From Cohnella algarum (GTDB lineage Bacteria; Bacillota; Bacilli; Paenibacillales; Paenibacillaceae), in the NCBI RefSeq assembly GCF_016937515.1, contig NZ_JAFHKM010000002.1:1855001-1919000 (forward strand): a DNA stretch of 64,000 nucleotides, written 5' to 3'. Shown in pieces: positions 50,954-60,036 of the stretch. The position numbers and the translations under genes are program-made. Position 1 is the stretch's first letter. Each line of letters begins with the position of its first letter. The notes below the pieces were generated by a model that did no database searches, was not told where the DNA came from, and was given only the letters and a program-made list of their open reading frames with translations.

Positions 50954-51807
50954 TACCGTCTCCCGGTATCGGACCAGTGCGGCGGCCGCGCCAGCGACGG
51001 CGGCAGCTTCGTGCCGGCATCGCCCTTCGCGGCGTTGAGCTGAGCCTGCGTCAGAAAAAGACTCCCGGTCAAATCGGCTCCCCCGAGATCGGCGTCCCGG
51101 AAATCGGCCCCGATGAGGTCCGCCGCCCGCAAGTCGGCCCCTCTGAGGTCGGCCGCGATCAGGTACGCCCCCCGCAAATTGGCGCAGCGCAGATCGGCCC
51201 CCTTCAGCTTGGCTCCGATCAGGTCGGCTCCCCGGCGGGCCGCTTTCGGATTCCTCAAAGGCTCCTTGAACCTGCGCCGGGCGTCTTCCCGCGCAAGCTC
51301 GCTCGCCTTCAGTAGGAGGACGTTCGTCTCCGCGCGGTGCGCGGAGACGTCCAGCTTCAAGATCGAGCCGGGGTCGAGGAAGGTGAGGCGTTCCGTCGCG
51401 TCGAACGCGGCGCGAAGCTCGTCATGGATGGAGCGGGCCGGCTCCAGCGCCAGCGCTTCGGCCAAATACCGAAGCAGCTCGTGCAGCTGAAACATGACCG
51501 GAAGCACCTCGAACATTTGCTTGGCCGTTTCCGGCGCCTGCCGCCAGTCTTTTCCTTCATACGTGATTTGCGATACCTTCTGCCCCGCGCCGAAGCAGTC
51601 GTAAACCGTGCACCCGCGAAACCCGCGCTGCCTGAGGGTGTCGTGCACGCCGCAGCGGAAATCCGGGCGCAGGTTCGGGCAGGGCTGCCCCGCGTTTTTG
51701 TCGATCGCGAAATCGGCCGAGGCCGCGAACGGAAGCGCGACGCAGCACAGGCCGAAACAGTTTTCGCAGTCGGCCTGAAAAGCTTCCGTATACGTTTGCT
51801 TGTCCAT
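50953..51807 (-). CDS. Cys-rich pentapeptide-repeat protein
   Basis: About 284 residues. The N-terminal 75 residues hold eight Cys (DCENCFGLCC, CPNLRPDFRCG, GCTVYDCFGAG), probably a metal site. The C-terminus has about ten A(D/N)LxG-type pentapeptides (GADLIGAKLKGADLRCANLR) forming a right-handed beta-helix. This pairing is known in Gram-positive bacteria, without assigned function. ATG 51807 follows GGAAGG; ATG 51840 is also possible. Its stop overlaps the ABC ATPase start, so all three genes are one operon. Some pentapeptide proteins protect gyrase, but there is no sign of that here. Confidence 0.85.
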   Translation of the reverse strand: MDKQTYTEAFQADCENCFGLCCVALPFAASADFAIDKNAGQPCPNLRPDFRCGVHDTLRQRGFRGCTVYDCFGAGQKVSQITYEGKDWRQAPETAKQMFEVLPVMFQLHELLRYLAEALALEPARSIHDELRAAFDATERLTFLDPGSILKLDVSAHRAETNVLLLKASELAREDARRRFKEPLRNPKAARRGADLIGAKLKGADLRCANLRGAYLIAADLRGADLRAADLIGADFRDADLGGADLTGSLFLTQAQLNAAKGDAGTKLPPSLARPPHWSDTGRR

Positions 51808-51998
51808 TTTTACGATACCTTCCGTTTCCTTCGTGTCCATAACTTCATCTTATGATAAATCCGCCACAGATTAAAAGGTGTTTCCTTCCAATGAAACTTG
51901 CGGCGGCAAGCGGTCGTCTATTATATAACAGGGATATTTTGGATGGAGCCCGTCGATTAGTCCGACGATTACATCGGATTTTGCGAGGAGGAATTCGA

Positions 51999-52475
51999 AT
52001 GAGAACTATCGAAAGAGTCGAAGTTCGCGAGGGCGACTGCTACGGCCGGTTGGCCGGAATCTGGCACCGGGCCGTTCGCGCCACGCACCGTTTTTTGACC
52101 GAGGAAGATATCGGGTTTTATCGAAACATCGTGGAAAACGGGGGCCTGGAGGGAGTCGAAATGTGGGTCGAACGGAACGAGTCGAACGAGATCGTCGGAT
52201 TTATCGGACTTGACGGGACCCGAATCGAGATGCTGTTCGTCGACCCGGAGCACCATGGACAAGGGACGGGCACCCGGCTGATCGAACACGCGGAGAAAAT
52301 CAAAGGCAGCGCGCTTAAAGTCGACGTGAACGAGCAGAATGAAGGCGCCCGCTCTTTCTACGAACGATACGGATTCGTTCAAACGGGGCGCTCGGAGCTG
52401 GACGGGACAGGCCGCCCTTTTCCTTTGCTGCATCTGGAACTGCGGCGGAACGTTACATCCCGCCAGTCGGGGTAA
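51999..52475 (+). CDS. GNAT acetyltransferase
   Basis: 158 residues. The acetyl-CoA loop is HHGQGTGTRLIEHAEK, preceded by IEMLFVDPE and followed by NEGARSFYERYGFVQTGRSE, all standard GNAT blocks; overall it resembles YjaB-type N-acetyltransferases. Substrate unknown. ATG 51999 follows GAGGAGG. Confidence 0.9.
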   Translation: MRTIERVEVREGDCYGRLAGIWHRAVRATHRFLTEEDIGFYRNIVENGGLEGVEMWVERNESNEIVGFIGLDGTRIEMLFVDPEHHGQGTGTRLIEHAEKIKGSALKVDVNEQNEGARSFYERYGFVQTGRSELDGTGRPFPLLHLELRRNVTSRQSG

Positions 52476-52562
52476 GCGCAGGGTTTGTGCCGCTGCGCCG
52501 TTGCCGGTATGATGGGATTAGGCCGAACCGGCCAACCGAGAGGAAAGGAATTTTACATCGAT

Positions 52563-53222
52563 ATGGAAATCATCGCCGAACATAAACGCATCCTCGAAGA
52601 AGCCGAACGCTTCGCCAGGACGGAGCTGGAAAACGATCCGACCGGCCACGACTGGTGGCACGTTCGCCGGGTCGTGCGAATGGCGGAGCGATTGGCGGCG
52701 CAGGAGGGGGCCGACGCTTTTATTTGCGCGCTCGCCGCTCTGCTTCACGACGTCGCGGACGAGAAGCTCAACGAATCCAAGGAGAGCGGACTGCGAAAAG
52801 CGGACGATTGGCTTGACGGCCAACCGCTGGATGAGGAGAGCCGCCGTCACGTTCTCGAAATTATCGCGACGATGTCGTACAATGCGGGCGCCAATCCGCC
52901 GATGCGCACGCTCGAAGGGCAAGTCGTGCAGGATGCGGACCGGCTGGACGCGATCGGCGCGATCGCGATCGCCCGCACGTTCCTGTACGCCGGCTGGATC
53001 GGCCATCCGATTTACGATCCCGATCTCCCGCCCCGCGACGCGATGACCCCGAAGGAGTACCGCCGGGACAAAAGCACGGCGATCAACCATTTTTACGAGA
53101 AACTGTTAAAGCTGAAAGACAAAATCAATACCGCCTCCGCAAGAGAGATCGCCGAGGAACGCCACCGGTATATGGAGCAATACGTGGAGCGCTTCTTGTC
53201 GGAGTGGGAAGGCCGAAGCTGA
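52563..53222 (+). CDS. HD-domain phosphohydrolase
   Basis: 219 residues. The HD signature is complete: HDWWHVRRVVRMA (first His), LLHDVADEKL (His-Asp) and DADRLDAIGAIAIART (distal Asp). It resembles YedJ-type nucleotide/metal-dependent phosphohydrolases. ATG 52563 is used; an AAAGGA lies upstream at a long distance. The next gene starts 14 bases after it. Confidence 0.9.
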   Translation: MEIIAEHKRILEEAERFARTELENDPTGHDWWHVRRVVRMAERLAAQEGADAFICALAALLHDVADEKLNESKESGLRKADDWLDGQPLDEESRRHVLEIIATMSYNAGANPPMRTLEGQVVQDADRLDAIGAIAIARTFLYAGWIGHPIYDPDLPPRDAMTPKEYRRDKSTAINHFYEKLLKLKDKINTASAREIAEERHRYMEQYVERFLSEWEGRS

Positions 53223-53236
53223 AAGGGGATACCGTC

Positions 53237-53746
53237 ATGAGCAAGAAAATGACCGCCGCGATCGCAAGCGCGGCCGCAATCGCCGTTCTCGGAGCGGGCC
53301 TGGTTTGGGCGCTCGCTTCTCCGGATAAGGCGGCGAACGGGCGAGAAGAGAAGACGGCCGCCGGCGGCGAGACGAGGTCCGTCTCCGCCCCCCATGCGAC
53401 GGAGGAGTCCGTTATCGAAGCGGGCAGCATCGAAACGATGGACGGTCAGGATTTGTCGATCGGGCTCGGCGGGGAGAGAAGCAACAATTTCGCGATCATC
53501 CCGTGGACGAAAGGCGAGACCGTCGAATTTTCCGTCGAGAACGAGTCGGAAAGCAAGCTGGAAATCGGAATCATGTCCGTCGCGACGGAACGGATCTACA
53601 GCCGAATCGTCGAATACGGCTCCGAAACCGTCGCCATTCCCGTTCCCGAAGACGGGGAGTATCGCATCTATGTCAAAAATCACGATTCCGAAGCAGCTCG
53701 GTTTCGCTTGATCTTGAGCGAGCCGATCGAAGGGCCGCTCGTCTAA
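53237..53746 (+). CDS. Hypothetical secreted or membrane-anchored protein
   Basis: 169 residues: N-terminal membrane/signal segment (AAIASAAAIAVLGAGLVWAL), a polar linker, then a small beta-rich domain (VEFSVENESESKLEIGIMSV, IPVPEDGEYRIYVKNHDSEA) reminiscent of bacterial pre-peptidase-like or Ig-like folds. ATG 53237 follows GAAAGGGG. It is close to both neighbours and likely shares their transcript. I do not recognise a family. Confidence 0.7.
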   Translation: MSKKMTAAIASAAAIAVLGAGLVWALASPDKAANGREEKTAAGGETRSVSAPHATEESVIEAGSIETMDGQDLSIGLGGERSNNFAIIPWTKGETVEFSVENESESKLEIGIMSVATERIYSRIVEYGSETVAIPVPEDGEYRIYVKNHDSEAARFRLILSEPIEGPLV

Positions 53747-53767
53747 ACCCTCGAAGGGAGAGTGCGA

Positions 53768-54217
53768 ATGAAGTTTGCGCCGAAAAGGGACCGCTGGATG
53801 TCCGCCGTCATGTGGACTACCACGCTGCTCGTCGCGTTCGTCGGGGTGCCTCCGTTTTTGGACGCGAGCAAAGGCATCGTCGGAAAATCTATCGTTTTCG
53901 TATTCTGCTTCGGCTTTGCTTTATTTTGCGTCTGGCTGTGGGCAGGCGTTTCCTATTCGCTAAATGAATCGGAGCTGACCGTCCGGGTGGGTCCGTTCGC
54001 CAAATCGATCCCGTACGGCAAAATTACGAAAGTCCGGCCGATCCGGTCCGTGCTGTCGGCTCCGTCCGCCACTTCCGTCGAACGCCTTGAAATTTTTTTC
54101 GGCAGGTTCGATTCCATTCACGTTACCCCTTTGGATCGGGAAGCTTTTTTGACGGAGTTGAAAAAGCGCTGTCCGCACGCGAGCATTGTCGCGCATGACG
54201 GCGGGGAAGGAGCGTGA
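53768..54217 (+). CDS. PH-domain (YyaB-like) membrane protein
   Basis: 149 residues: two membrane helices (VMWTTTLLVAFVGVPPFL, VFVFCFGFALFCVWLWAG) followed by a bacterial PH-like domain (YSLNESELTVRVGPFAKSIP, YGKITKVRPIRS, VTPLDREAFLTELKKRCP), as in YyaB-type proteins. ATG 53768 follows GAAGGGAGAG. Role unknown. Confidence 0.78.
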   Translation: MKFAPKRDRWMSAVMWTTTLLVAFVGVPPFLDASKGIVGKSIVFVFCFGFALFCVWLWAGVSYSLNESELTVRVGPFAKSIPYGKITKVRPIRSVLSAPSATSVERLEIFFGRFDSIHVTPLDREAFLTELKKRCPHASIVAHDGGEGA

Positions 54218-54220
54218 AAC

Positions 54221-54829
54221 TTGAATTCGTCCTCTTATTGGAACGAAGTGTTTGACCGGATACGGCAGGGCGGAAACGCGAAGACTTCCTCGTGGCTCCG
54301 GCGGTATTTGCCGATTCGGGGACGCGATCCGGCCGCGAGCGTGCTGGAAATCGGCTGCGGCCTCGGAAAGGAAACGGCCTTTCTCGTCGATTGCGGGTAC
54401 CGGGTTACGGCCACGGACGTTTCGGAAACCGCCTTGTCCGCGGTAAAAAGCGCGTTCCCGTCCGCGAACCTTCTCCTGCACGATACGCGCGACAGGTTTC
54501 CGTTTCCCGACGAATCGTTCGATCTTGCGGTCGCGAGTCTTTCGCTGCATTACTTCGGTTACGAGACGATGATTCGAATCCTTGCCGATATTCGCCGACT
54601 GCTGAAAAACGGCGGCCCGATCCTGTTCCGGCTCAATTCGGCCAACGACGAGGACGCCGGAAAGGAGCATCCGATCGAGAGGTATTTTTATCGCCCCGAA
54701 ACGTGCAGAGAGCTGTTCGCGGACTGGAGAGAGGCAGCGCTGAGGGAGGTCGCGGAAGATTATTACGGCAAAACGAAAGTGATGATCGAAGGCATGTTCG
54801 AAAAGGCGCCGGCGGGACATCATCTCTAA
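54221..54829 (+). CDS. SAM-dependent methyltransferase
   Basis: 202 residues, class I fold. Motif I VLEIGCGLGKETAFL binds SAM, followed by VTATDVSE, FDLAVASLSLHYF and RRLLKNGGPILFRLN. It resembles small tellurite-resistance/type-11 methyltransferases. TTG 54221 lies 8 bases after AAGGAG and just past the PH-domain stop, which decides the start. Substrate unknown. Confidence 0.88.
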   Translation: MNSSSYWNEVFDRIRQGGNAKTSSWLRRYLPIRGRDPAASVLEIGCGLGKETAFLVDCGYRVTATDVSETALSAVKSAFPSANLLLHDTRDRFPFPDESFDLAVASLSLHYFGYETMIRILADIRRLLKNGGPILFRLNSANDEDAGKEHPIERYFYRPETCRELFADWREAALREVAEDYYGKTKVMIEGMFEKAPAGHHL

Positions 54830-54941
54830 TGCGCGGGGTTGGGCATGTTTCCGCCGATTGAAAGTTTAAGAACGCCGTTCTTGCCTTTTGGTTTCCGTTT
54901 TATGGGTGAATAACGGGCCTGAACGAAAATGGGGGTAGGGG

Positions 54942-55298
54942 ATGCGGGCAAAATTCAGCCACACCCGAGTGCTTCGAGCGGCGGCGCTTTTGTCCGTCTT
55001 CGCCGGTTGTTTGTATAAGCCTTCGGTTATCCCTTTTGCCATGCCGTTGACCGCTCTCGGCCCGGAAATGGCCGAAGGCCAAAAAGCGGCCAAATGGTGG
55101 GCGACCTGGGCCATATACGGGGGCCTCGCCGTTTTGGCGGGTTCTTTTTTGCTGAATCTGGCGAAACCGCTGCTCTTCCATCGCATCATGCAGAGTCTGG
55201 CACTGTTCGCGCTGATTGGTATTATCGTCGCATTCGCTGCTTTAAAACGAGCAGGAGGGGATTCGTCCGAAGCGAGGAAGATCACCGCAACTCACTAA
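54942..55298 (+). CDS. Small membrane protein, unknown function
   Basis: 118 residues with three to four hydrophobic helices (VLRAAALLSVFAGCLYKPSV, AIYGGLAVLAGSFLLNLAKP, SLALFALIGIIVAFAALKRA). It resembles small bacterial four-helix membrane proteins of the DUF6632 kind, but I am not certain. ATG 54942 follows GGGGGTAGGGG. Confidence 0.68.
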   Translation: MRAKFSHTRVLRAAALLSVFAGCLYKPSVIPFAMPLTALGPEMAEGQKAAKWWATWAIYGGLAVLAGSFLLNLAKPLLFHRIMQSLALFALIGIIVAFAALKRAGGDSSEARKITATH

Positions 55299-55389
55299 TC
55301 GCCTAAGCATGAAAAATAGAGCTCAGGAACATCGAAACAAGGCCGCCTACAGCCGTTAGCGCGTTTGCGGTCCGTCCGGCCGGAGAGAC

Positions 55390-56439
55390 TCAATGCCCGT
55401 CATCGTCGACGCCGACGCCGAGCTGCCGGTTCCGCTCCTTGAATTTCGCGTTGTGGGAGGAAACGTAGGCGACCTTTGGCGCCTCGGGGTCGATATACAG
55501 CTTGGCGCTGTTGAGCGCCAGCACGGCGTCGTTGAACGTTCCGGCGATCAAATGGACTTTGCTGTCGTGTTTCACGAAGTCGCCGGCCGCGAATACGCCG
55601 GGAATGTTCGTTTCCATTTTGCCGCTGACGTGCACGTTCCAATCGCCCATGTCCAGGCCCCAATCCCGGACCGGCCCGAAATTATACCGCAGTCCGTGAT
55701 TGACGATGACGGCGTCGACGTCCAGCAGCTTCCGTTCTCCCGATTCGATATGGGCGATCGCCGCTTGGTGGATATCGCGGCCGTTCGCGCTGTGCAGCGA
55801 CTCGATCGCGTACGGCGTCAGCACCGCGGCCGACGACGACTTCATTTTCTTCACGTTCCGCTCATGTCCGCCGAATTGGTCGCGGCGGTGCACGACGGTC
55901 AGACTTGCGGCAATCGGCTCCAGCGCATTCGCCCAATCGACGGCCGAATCGCCTCCGCCGGAGATCAGCACGCGCTTGCCGCGGAATTCCTCCAAGCCCT
56001 GCACGGTATAGTGCAGATTGGTCACCTCGAAGCGGTCCGCGCCTTCGATCTCCAGCTTCGCCAGCTCCAGAATGCCGTATCCGATCGCGAGCACGACCGT
56101 TCGGGTCCAATGCCGTTCTCCGGTCGCGGAGGTCAGCAAAAACGTGCCGTCCTCCTGGCGGCCCAACGAGACGATTTGCTGCCCGAGCACGATCGTCGGA
56201 TCGAACGTCTTCGCTTGCTGGACCAGCTGTTCGATCAGCTTGGCTCCCAAAGTCGGCGTAAGGCCGCCGACGTCCCAAATCATTTTCTCCGGATAAATCA
56301 GCAGTCTTCCGCCCAGCCGTTCGTTGGCGTCGATCAGCTTCGTTTTCAAATCTCTCATTCCGCTATAGAAGGCCGTATACATGCCGGCCGGGCCTCCGCC
56401 GATTATCGTTACGTCAAATAGGTCCAGCTGTTCGCTCAC
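55390..56439 (-). CDS. Ferredoxin/flavodoxin--NADP+ reductase, YumC type
   Basis: 349 residues, thioredoxin-reductase-like. FAD site [22 protein letters not shown] site [20 protein letters not shown], and [10 protein letters not shown] near the C-terminus; there is no CxxC redox pair. It passes electrons from NADPH to ferredoxin/flavodoxin and, in Bacilli, can supply electrons for iron release. GTG 56439 follows GAGAGGA; the frame is open to ATG 56508 but that start would sit almost on the transcription start. A promoter with a Fur box (56518-56546) makes it iron-regulated. Confidence 0.9.
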   Translation of the reverse strand: MSEQLDLFDVTIIGGGPAGMYTAFYSGMRDLKTKLIDANERLGGRLLIYPEKMIWDVGGLTPTLGAKLIEQLVQQAKTFDPTIVLGQQIVSLGRQEDGTFLLTSATGERHWTRTVVLAIGYGILELAKLEIEGADRFEVTNLHYTVQGLEEFRGKRVLISGGGDSAVDWANALEPIAASLTVVHRRDQFGGHERNVKKMKSSSAAVLTPYAIESLHSANGRDIHQAAIAHIESGERKLLDVDAVIVNHGLRYNFGPVRDWGLDMGDWNVHVSGKMETNIPGVFAAGDFVKHDSKVHLIAGTFNDAVLALNSAKLYIDPEAPKVAYVSSHNAKFKERNRQLGVGVDDDGH

Positions 56440-56517
56440 GTGCAGTTTCCTCTCCCCGGGTCGGTCGTCTTTGCCCGCAAACCTCCGGTCCGCATAGTCG
56501 TTCCTCATGCTCCCTTC

Positions 56518-56546
56518 ATTTTATTGATAATCATTCTCAATGTCAA
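56518..56546 (-). promoter_or_regulatory. Promoter with embedded Fur box for the ferredoxin reductase
   Basis: Minus strand TTGACA (56546-56541), 17-bp spacer, TAAAAT (56523-56518). The spacer holds the Fur box TGATAATCATTCTCA (plus strand 56525-56539), 14 of 15 to consensus. Confidence 0.88.
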
Positions 56547-56718
56547 ACGCGGCTTTCGCCGCCGCGCTTTTGTTCCCGGCAGGATAAATGCGGAACGGCG
56601 TTGAAGTTAAAGGAGTTGACAAAAATTGTCGATTTGGGTCGCGATGCAGAAAGGATATGTTTTGCGTATATCCTCGACTGTATCGTGAAGAAAACTATTC
56701 GACGAAAAGAGGATACGC

Positions 56719-57276
56719 ATGAGAACCGACTATTGGAAAACGGAACGCCTCCTGCTCCGGGTCCCGACGCCCGCGGACGTCGCTTTGTTCCAGGCGTTCG
56801 ACGACGAGGTTTCCCGCAATTTGGACATGGTGTATTTGCCCCAATCGGAAGACCGGCAAGCCCGCTGGCTCGAGGGCGAGCTGAAGCCCAAACTGGACGA
56901 TTCCTATCGCTTGGTCGCCGAGACGCACGACGGCGCGCTTGTCGGAACGATCAATACGTTCGCCTGCCACAGACGAAACCGTACCTTCAAATACGGCATC
57001 GCGCTGCTGCCGGAATTCCGGTCGCAAGGCTATGCCGCCGAGATGATCGAACGGGTGGTCCGCTATTATTTTCACGAGCTGAACTACCAGAAGGCGACGC
57101 CGCACGTCTATTCGTTCAACCGGGCTTCGATCCGCCTTCACGAAAAAATGGGGTTCGTCCGGGAGGGAACGCTCCGAAGCATGGTCTATTCGAACGGGGA
57201 GTACCACGACGAAATTTACTTCGGAATGACCAAGCGGGAGTTCGACGAACGGTACGGGAAATCGGTCTTTTTCTAA
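56719..57276 (+). CDS. GNAT acetyltransferase, RimJ/RimL-like
   Basis: 185 residues: TERLLLRVPTPADVALFQAF, TFKYGIALLPEFRSQGYAAE and NRASIRLHEKMGFVREGTLR are the RimJ/RimL-type GNAT blocks, with QGYA in the acetyl-CoA loop. It may acetylate an amino group of a small molecule or ribosomal protein. ATG 56719 follows AAGAGGA. It is followed by the GntR gene with its own promoter. Confidence 0.9.
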   Translation: MRTDYWKTERLLLRVPTPADVALFQAFDDEVSRNLDMVYLPQSEDRQARWLEGELKPKLDDSYRLVAETHDGALVGTINTFACHRRNRTFKYGIALLPEFRSQGYAAEMIERVVRYYFHELNYQKATPHVYSFNRASIRLHEKMGFVREGTLRSMVYSNGEYHDEIYFGMTKREFDERYGKSVFF

Positions 57277-57297
57277 GCCGAGGCAGAAAAAATGCTG

Positions 57298-57337
57298 TTG
57301 ACTTGAGACAAGTTTTCCCTGTATTGTGTATACATAA
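57298..57337 (+). promoter_or_regulatory. Promoter and operator of the FCD GntR gene
   Basis: TTGACT (57298-57303), 18-bp spacer, TATTGT (57322-57327). The dyad TTGTGTATACATAA (57324-57337) overlaps the -10. A sister dyad TTGTGCATACACAA lies at 58451-58464 before the first monooxygenase gene. Confidence 0.7.
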
Positions 57338-57353
57338 AACCAACGAAAGGATG

Positions 57354-58031
57354 ATGGCCGGGTTCATGACGAAGAAGTTCAACCTAAAACCGATTCATAA
57401 GCCGACGACCGCCAAGGAAATGGCTTATTCGGAAATCAAAAAAGTCATTTTGAACGGCCATATTTCTTCGGAGGATATTTTTACCGAGGTGCAGATGGCC
57501 GAATTGCTCAACACTTCCCGCACGCCGGTCCGCGAAGCGCTCCGGGACTTGATCAAGGAAGGCCTGATCTCGGTCATTCCGCGCAAAGGGATGTCGATCC
57601 GGAAGGTGTCCGAGAGCGAGGTCGAGCAAATTTTTTTGCTTCGGTCCACGATCGAAGGCGAAGTCGTCAAAAAAGTCACCCGCGAGTTCGCGCCGAGGCA
57701 GCTGGCCCAGTTGAAAAGCATTTGCGACCAGCAGCGGGAGGCGATGCAGGCGGAGGACGATCTGCTGTTCATTCATCTCGATCAAAAGTTTCACACCACT
57801 CTGGTGAAGTTTTCGAAATACGAGCTGATCGAACAAATTTTGCTTAACTTGCACAACTTGTCCCAACTGATCGGCCTGAAAGCGATCAAAAAACGAAACC
57901 GCATGGAAGAGGTCCTGGAAGAGCACCTGGCCATTCTCGAAAATATGGAGAACGGGAACGAGGAGCAAGCCGTCCTTTCCATGAGCGAGCATTTGCAACG
58001 AACGAAGCAGTCGTTATATGTGCAGCCGTAA
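57354..58031 (+). CDS. GntR-family regulator, FadR/FCD subfamily
   Basis: About 225 residues. N-terminal winged helix (EMAYSEIKKVILNGHISSED, AELLNTSRTPVREALRDLIK) and a helical FCD effector domain (LRSTIEGEVVKKVTREFAPR, DLLFIHLDQKFHTTLVKFSK with the Asp/His metal-ligand residues). Such proteins usually repress a catabolic operon until its substrate or an intermediate binds. The start is uncertain among ATG 57351, 57354 and 57366; AAAGG at 57346-57350 favours the middle one. It heads the monooxygenase/decarboxylase cluster; dyads before itself and both monooxygenase genes are likely targets. Confidence 0.88.
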   Translation: MAGFMTKKFNLKPIHKPTTAKEMAYSEIKKVILNGHISSEDIFTEVQMAELLNTSRTPVREALRDLIKEGLISVIPRKGMSIRKVSESEVEQIFLLRSTIEGEVVKKVTREFAPRQLAQLKSICDQQREAMQAEDDLLFIHLDQKFHTTLVKFSKYELIEQILLNLHNLSQLIGLKAIKKRNRMEEVLEEHLAILENMENGNEEQAVLSMSEHLQRTKQSLYVQP

Positions 58032-58373
58032 CCAACGATCCGGCTAAAAAAACGGTTCCTCGTCCGCTACATCCGGCTTTTCAGCAAGCGATCGAACGGG
58101 AACCGTGTTCGTTGCTCCCCAAGCCCTGCTTATCGTCTTTTATAAAAGCAATGGCACCAATCCGCAAAACCTGCAACCCAAAATCTGCACTCCCTAATTT
58201 GCAATCGCCAAGCCCGTATGCTCGTTTTCAAAAAAGCTGACACGCCGTTCGAGATGATCCGACCGATTGATGAGGCGAGAAACCGACCTCTCAACATGAA
58301 AGCGATAACTATGACATGACCGGGCGTTAAAGTCTATTTTTTCGACATTTTCCTAGGAATAAAGTAAAGTTTA

Positions 58374-58464
58374 TTGACATGAATCGACGAATGATGCTAG
58401 CATAGCAATAACGATAAGACAGGGTTTGGCAGGGGAATTTTACGCGGATTTTGTGCATACACAA
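58374..58464 (+). promoter_or_regulatory. Promoter and GntR-type operator of the catabolic cluster
   Basis: TTGACA (58374-58379), 18-bp spacer, TAGCAT (58398-58403). The perfect dyad TTGTG-CATA-CACAA (58451-58464) lies 48 bases downstream of the -10, a roadblock position. The stretch 58032-58373 has only an ACGGTTC/GAACCGT inverted repeat (58052-58106) and no gene. Confidence 0.68.
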
Positions 58465-58475
58465 CACATTACACA

Positions 58476-59957
58476 CAACACAAAGAACACGCTGGAACGG
58501 CAAGGAGAGTGAGCGCATGGTCAGAAGCGGCAAGCAGTACGTCGACTCGCTGCGGGACAGCCGGACGATCTATATCGGCGGGGAAAAGGTAAAGGACGTC
58601 ACGACCCATCCGGCGTTCGCGGGCATCGTGAACACGTTCGCGGGACTGTACGACATGGCGGCGGACCCGGCGAACGGGATGACGTATACGACGGAGGACG
58701 GAACGGAAGCGAACAAAATCTTCATGATTCCGCGCAGCCGCGAGGATCTGGCGGAGCGGAGAGCATCGCTGATGAAATGGGCGGAAGCGACGTGCGGCTT
58801 CGTCGGGCGGAGCCCGGACCACGTGGCGGGATTTCTCGCCGGGTTCGTCAGCGCGCCGGAGGTGTTCGGGGAGCGGTACGAGAACGTCAAGAAATTTTAT
58901 ACGTATGCGCGGGACAACGACCAGTTCGTGACCTACGTGATCATTCCGCCGCAAATCGACCGGAGCAAGGCGGCGCACGAGCAGGAAGAGAAGTTTTTGC
59001 CGGTCGGGGTATGCGAGGAGCGCGAGGACGGCATCGTCGTGCGCGGGTCGCAAATGCTGGGGACGAGCGCGGCGGTGTCGAACTACCTGTTCTGCAGCTG
59101 CATCACGCCGCTGCGTCCGGGGGACGAGGAGTACGCGGTTTCGTTCGTGCTGCCGATGGACGCGCCAGGGCTGAAGCTGTACGCGCGGCCGAGCTTCGCG
59201 GCGGACAAGCCGAGCGTGTACGACTATCCGCTGTCGACGCAGTTTGACGAAAGCGACGCGCTGGTCGTGTTCGACGACGTGTTCATCCCGTGGGAGCATG
59301 TTTTCGTGTACCGGGATATCGAAGCGACGCGGGCGCAGTTCCATGGAACGCCGGCGCACGTGATGGGAAACAACCAGGCGCAAATCCGGCTGACGGCGAA
59401 AATGAAGTTCCTGATCGGCGTGGCGCGGAAAGTGACGATGATGAACGGAAGCGACAAGTTCCCGCAGGTGCAGGAGCGGCTGGGAGAGCTGGCGTCGCTG
59501 GCGGCGCAGGTGGAAGGGATGCTGAAGGCGTCGGAGTACGACTGCGTGATCGACAAGAACGGCGTGGCGCGGCCGAACGCGAGGTACTTGTACGCGGTCG
59601 TCGGGATGCAGGATACGCTGTACGCGTCGGTGATCAAGATCCTGCGGGAGCTGGTCGGCGGAGGGGTGCTGCAGGTGCCGTCGTCGTACAAGGAGATGAT
59701 CGCCCCGGAAACGCGGGACGACATCCGCCGGTACATCCGGTCGCCGGGGGCGCCGTCGGAGGAGCGGATCCGGCTGTTCAAGCTGGCGTGGGACATCATC
59801 GGCTCGGAGTTCGGAGGCCGGCACCAGCAGTACGAAATGTTCTATAACGGAGCGCCGTTCGTGGTGAAGGGCTACGCGTTCCGCAACTACGGCTACGACG
59901 AGGCCGTCGGGCTCGTCGACCGCTTCCTCGGCAGCTATTCTTTGCCGGAGGCGTAAG
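58476..59957 (+). repeat. Direct repeat copy 1, 1.48 kb (monooxygenase gene)
   Basis: The stretch 58476-59957, comprising 41 bases of leader plus the whole monooxygenase gene, recurs at 62324-63805. I count about a dozen single-base differences in the coding part, all apparently silent, plus one in the leader. Similarity stops sharply at both ends. Confidence 0.92.
58517..59956 (+). CDS. 4-hydroxyphenylacetate 3-hydroxylase-family monooxygenase, copy 1
   Basis: 479 residues of the HpaB family (flavin-diffusible monooxygenase, acyl-CoA-dehydrogenase fold). Landmarks: MYTTEDGTEANKIFMIPRSR-like N-terminal region (TYTTEDGTEANKIF), FVTYVIIPPQIDRSKAAHEQ, DDVFIPWEHVFVYRDIE and SEFGGRHQQYEMFYNG. It uses FADH2 from a reductase and O2 to hydroxylate an aromatic or heteroaromatic ring. 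The neighbours (UbiD, cupin, amidase) point to a substrate other than 4-hydroxyphenylacetate. ATG 58517 follows AAGGAGAG. The protein is identical to copy 2 at 62365-63804. Confidence 0.9.
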   Translation: MVRSGKQYVDSLRDSRTIYIGGEKVKDVTTHPAFAGIVNTFAGLYDMAADPANGMTYTTEDGTEANKIFMIPRSREDLAERRASLMKWAEATCGFVGRSPDHVAGFLAGFVSAPEVFGERYENVKKFYTYARDNDQFVTYVIIPPQIDRSKAAHEQEEKFLPVGVCEEREDGIVVRGSQMLGTSAAVSNYLFCSCITPLRPGDEEYAVSFVLPMDAPGLKLYARPSFAADKPSVYDYPLSTQFDESDALVVFDDVFIPWEHVFVYRDIEATRAQFHGTPAHVMGNNQAQIRLTAKMKFLIGVARKVTMMNGSDKFPQVQERLGELASLAAQVEGMLKASEYDCVIDKNGVARPNARYLYAVVGMQDTLYASVIKILRELVGGGVLQVPSSYKEMIAPETRDDIRRYIRSPGAPSEERIRLFKLAWDIIGSEFGGRHQQYEMFYNGAPFVVKGYAFRNYGYDEAVGLVDRFLGSYSLPEA

Positions 59958-60036
59958 TCAATCGTAACGTATTCCGAATCATTCGCAAATGGCATTATCG
60001 CCGTTTGAAAATTTTGAATAATGGGAGTGTTTGAAC

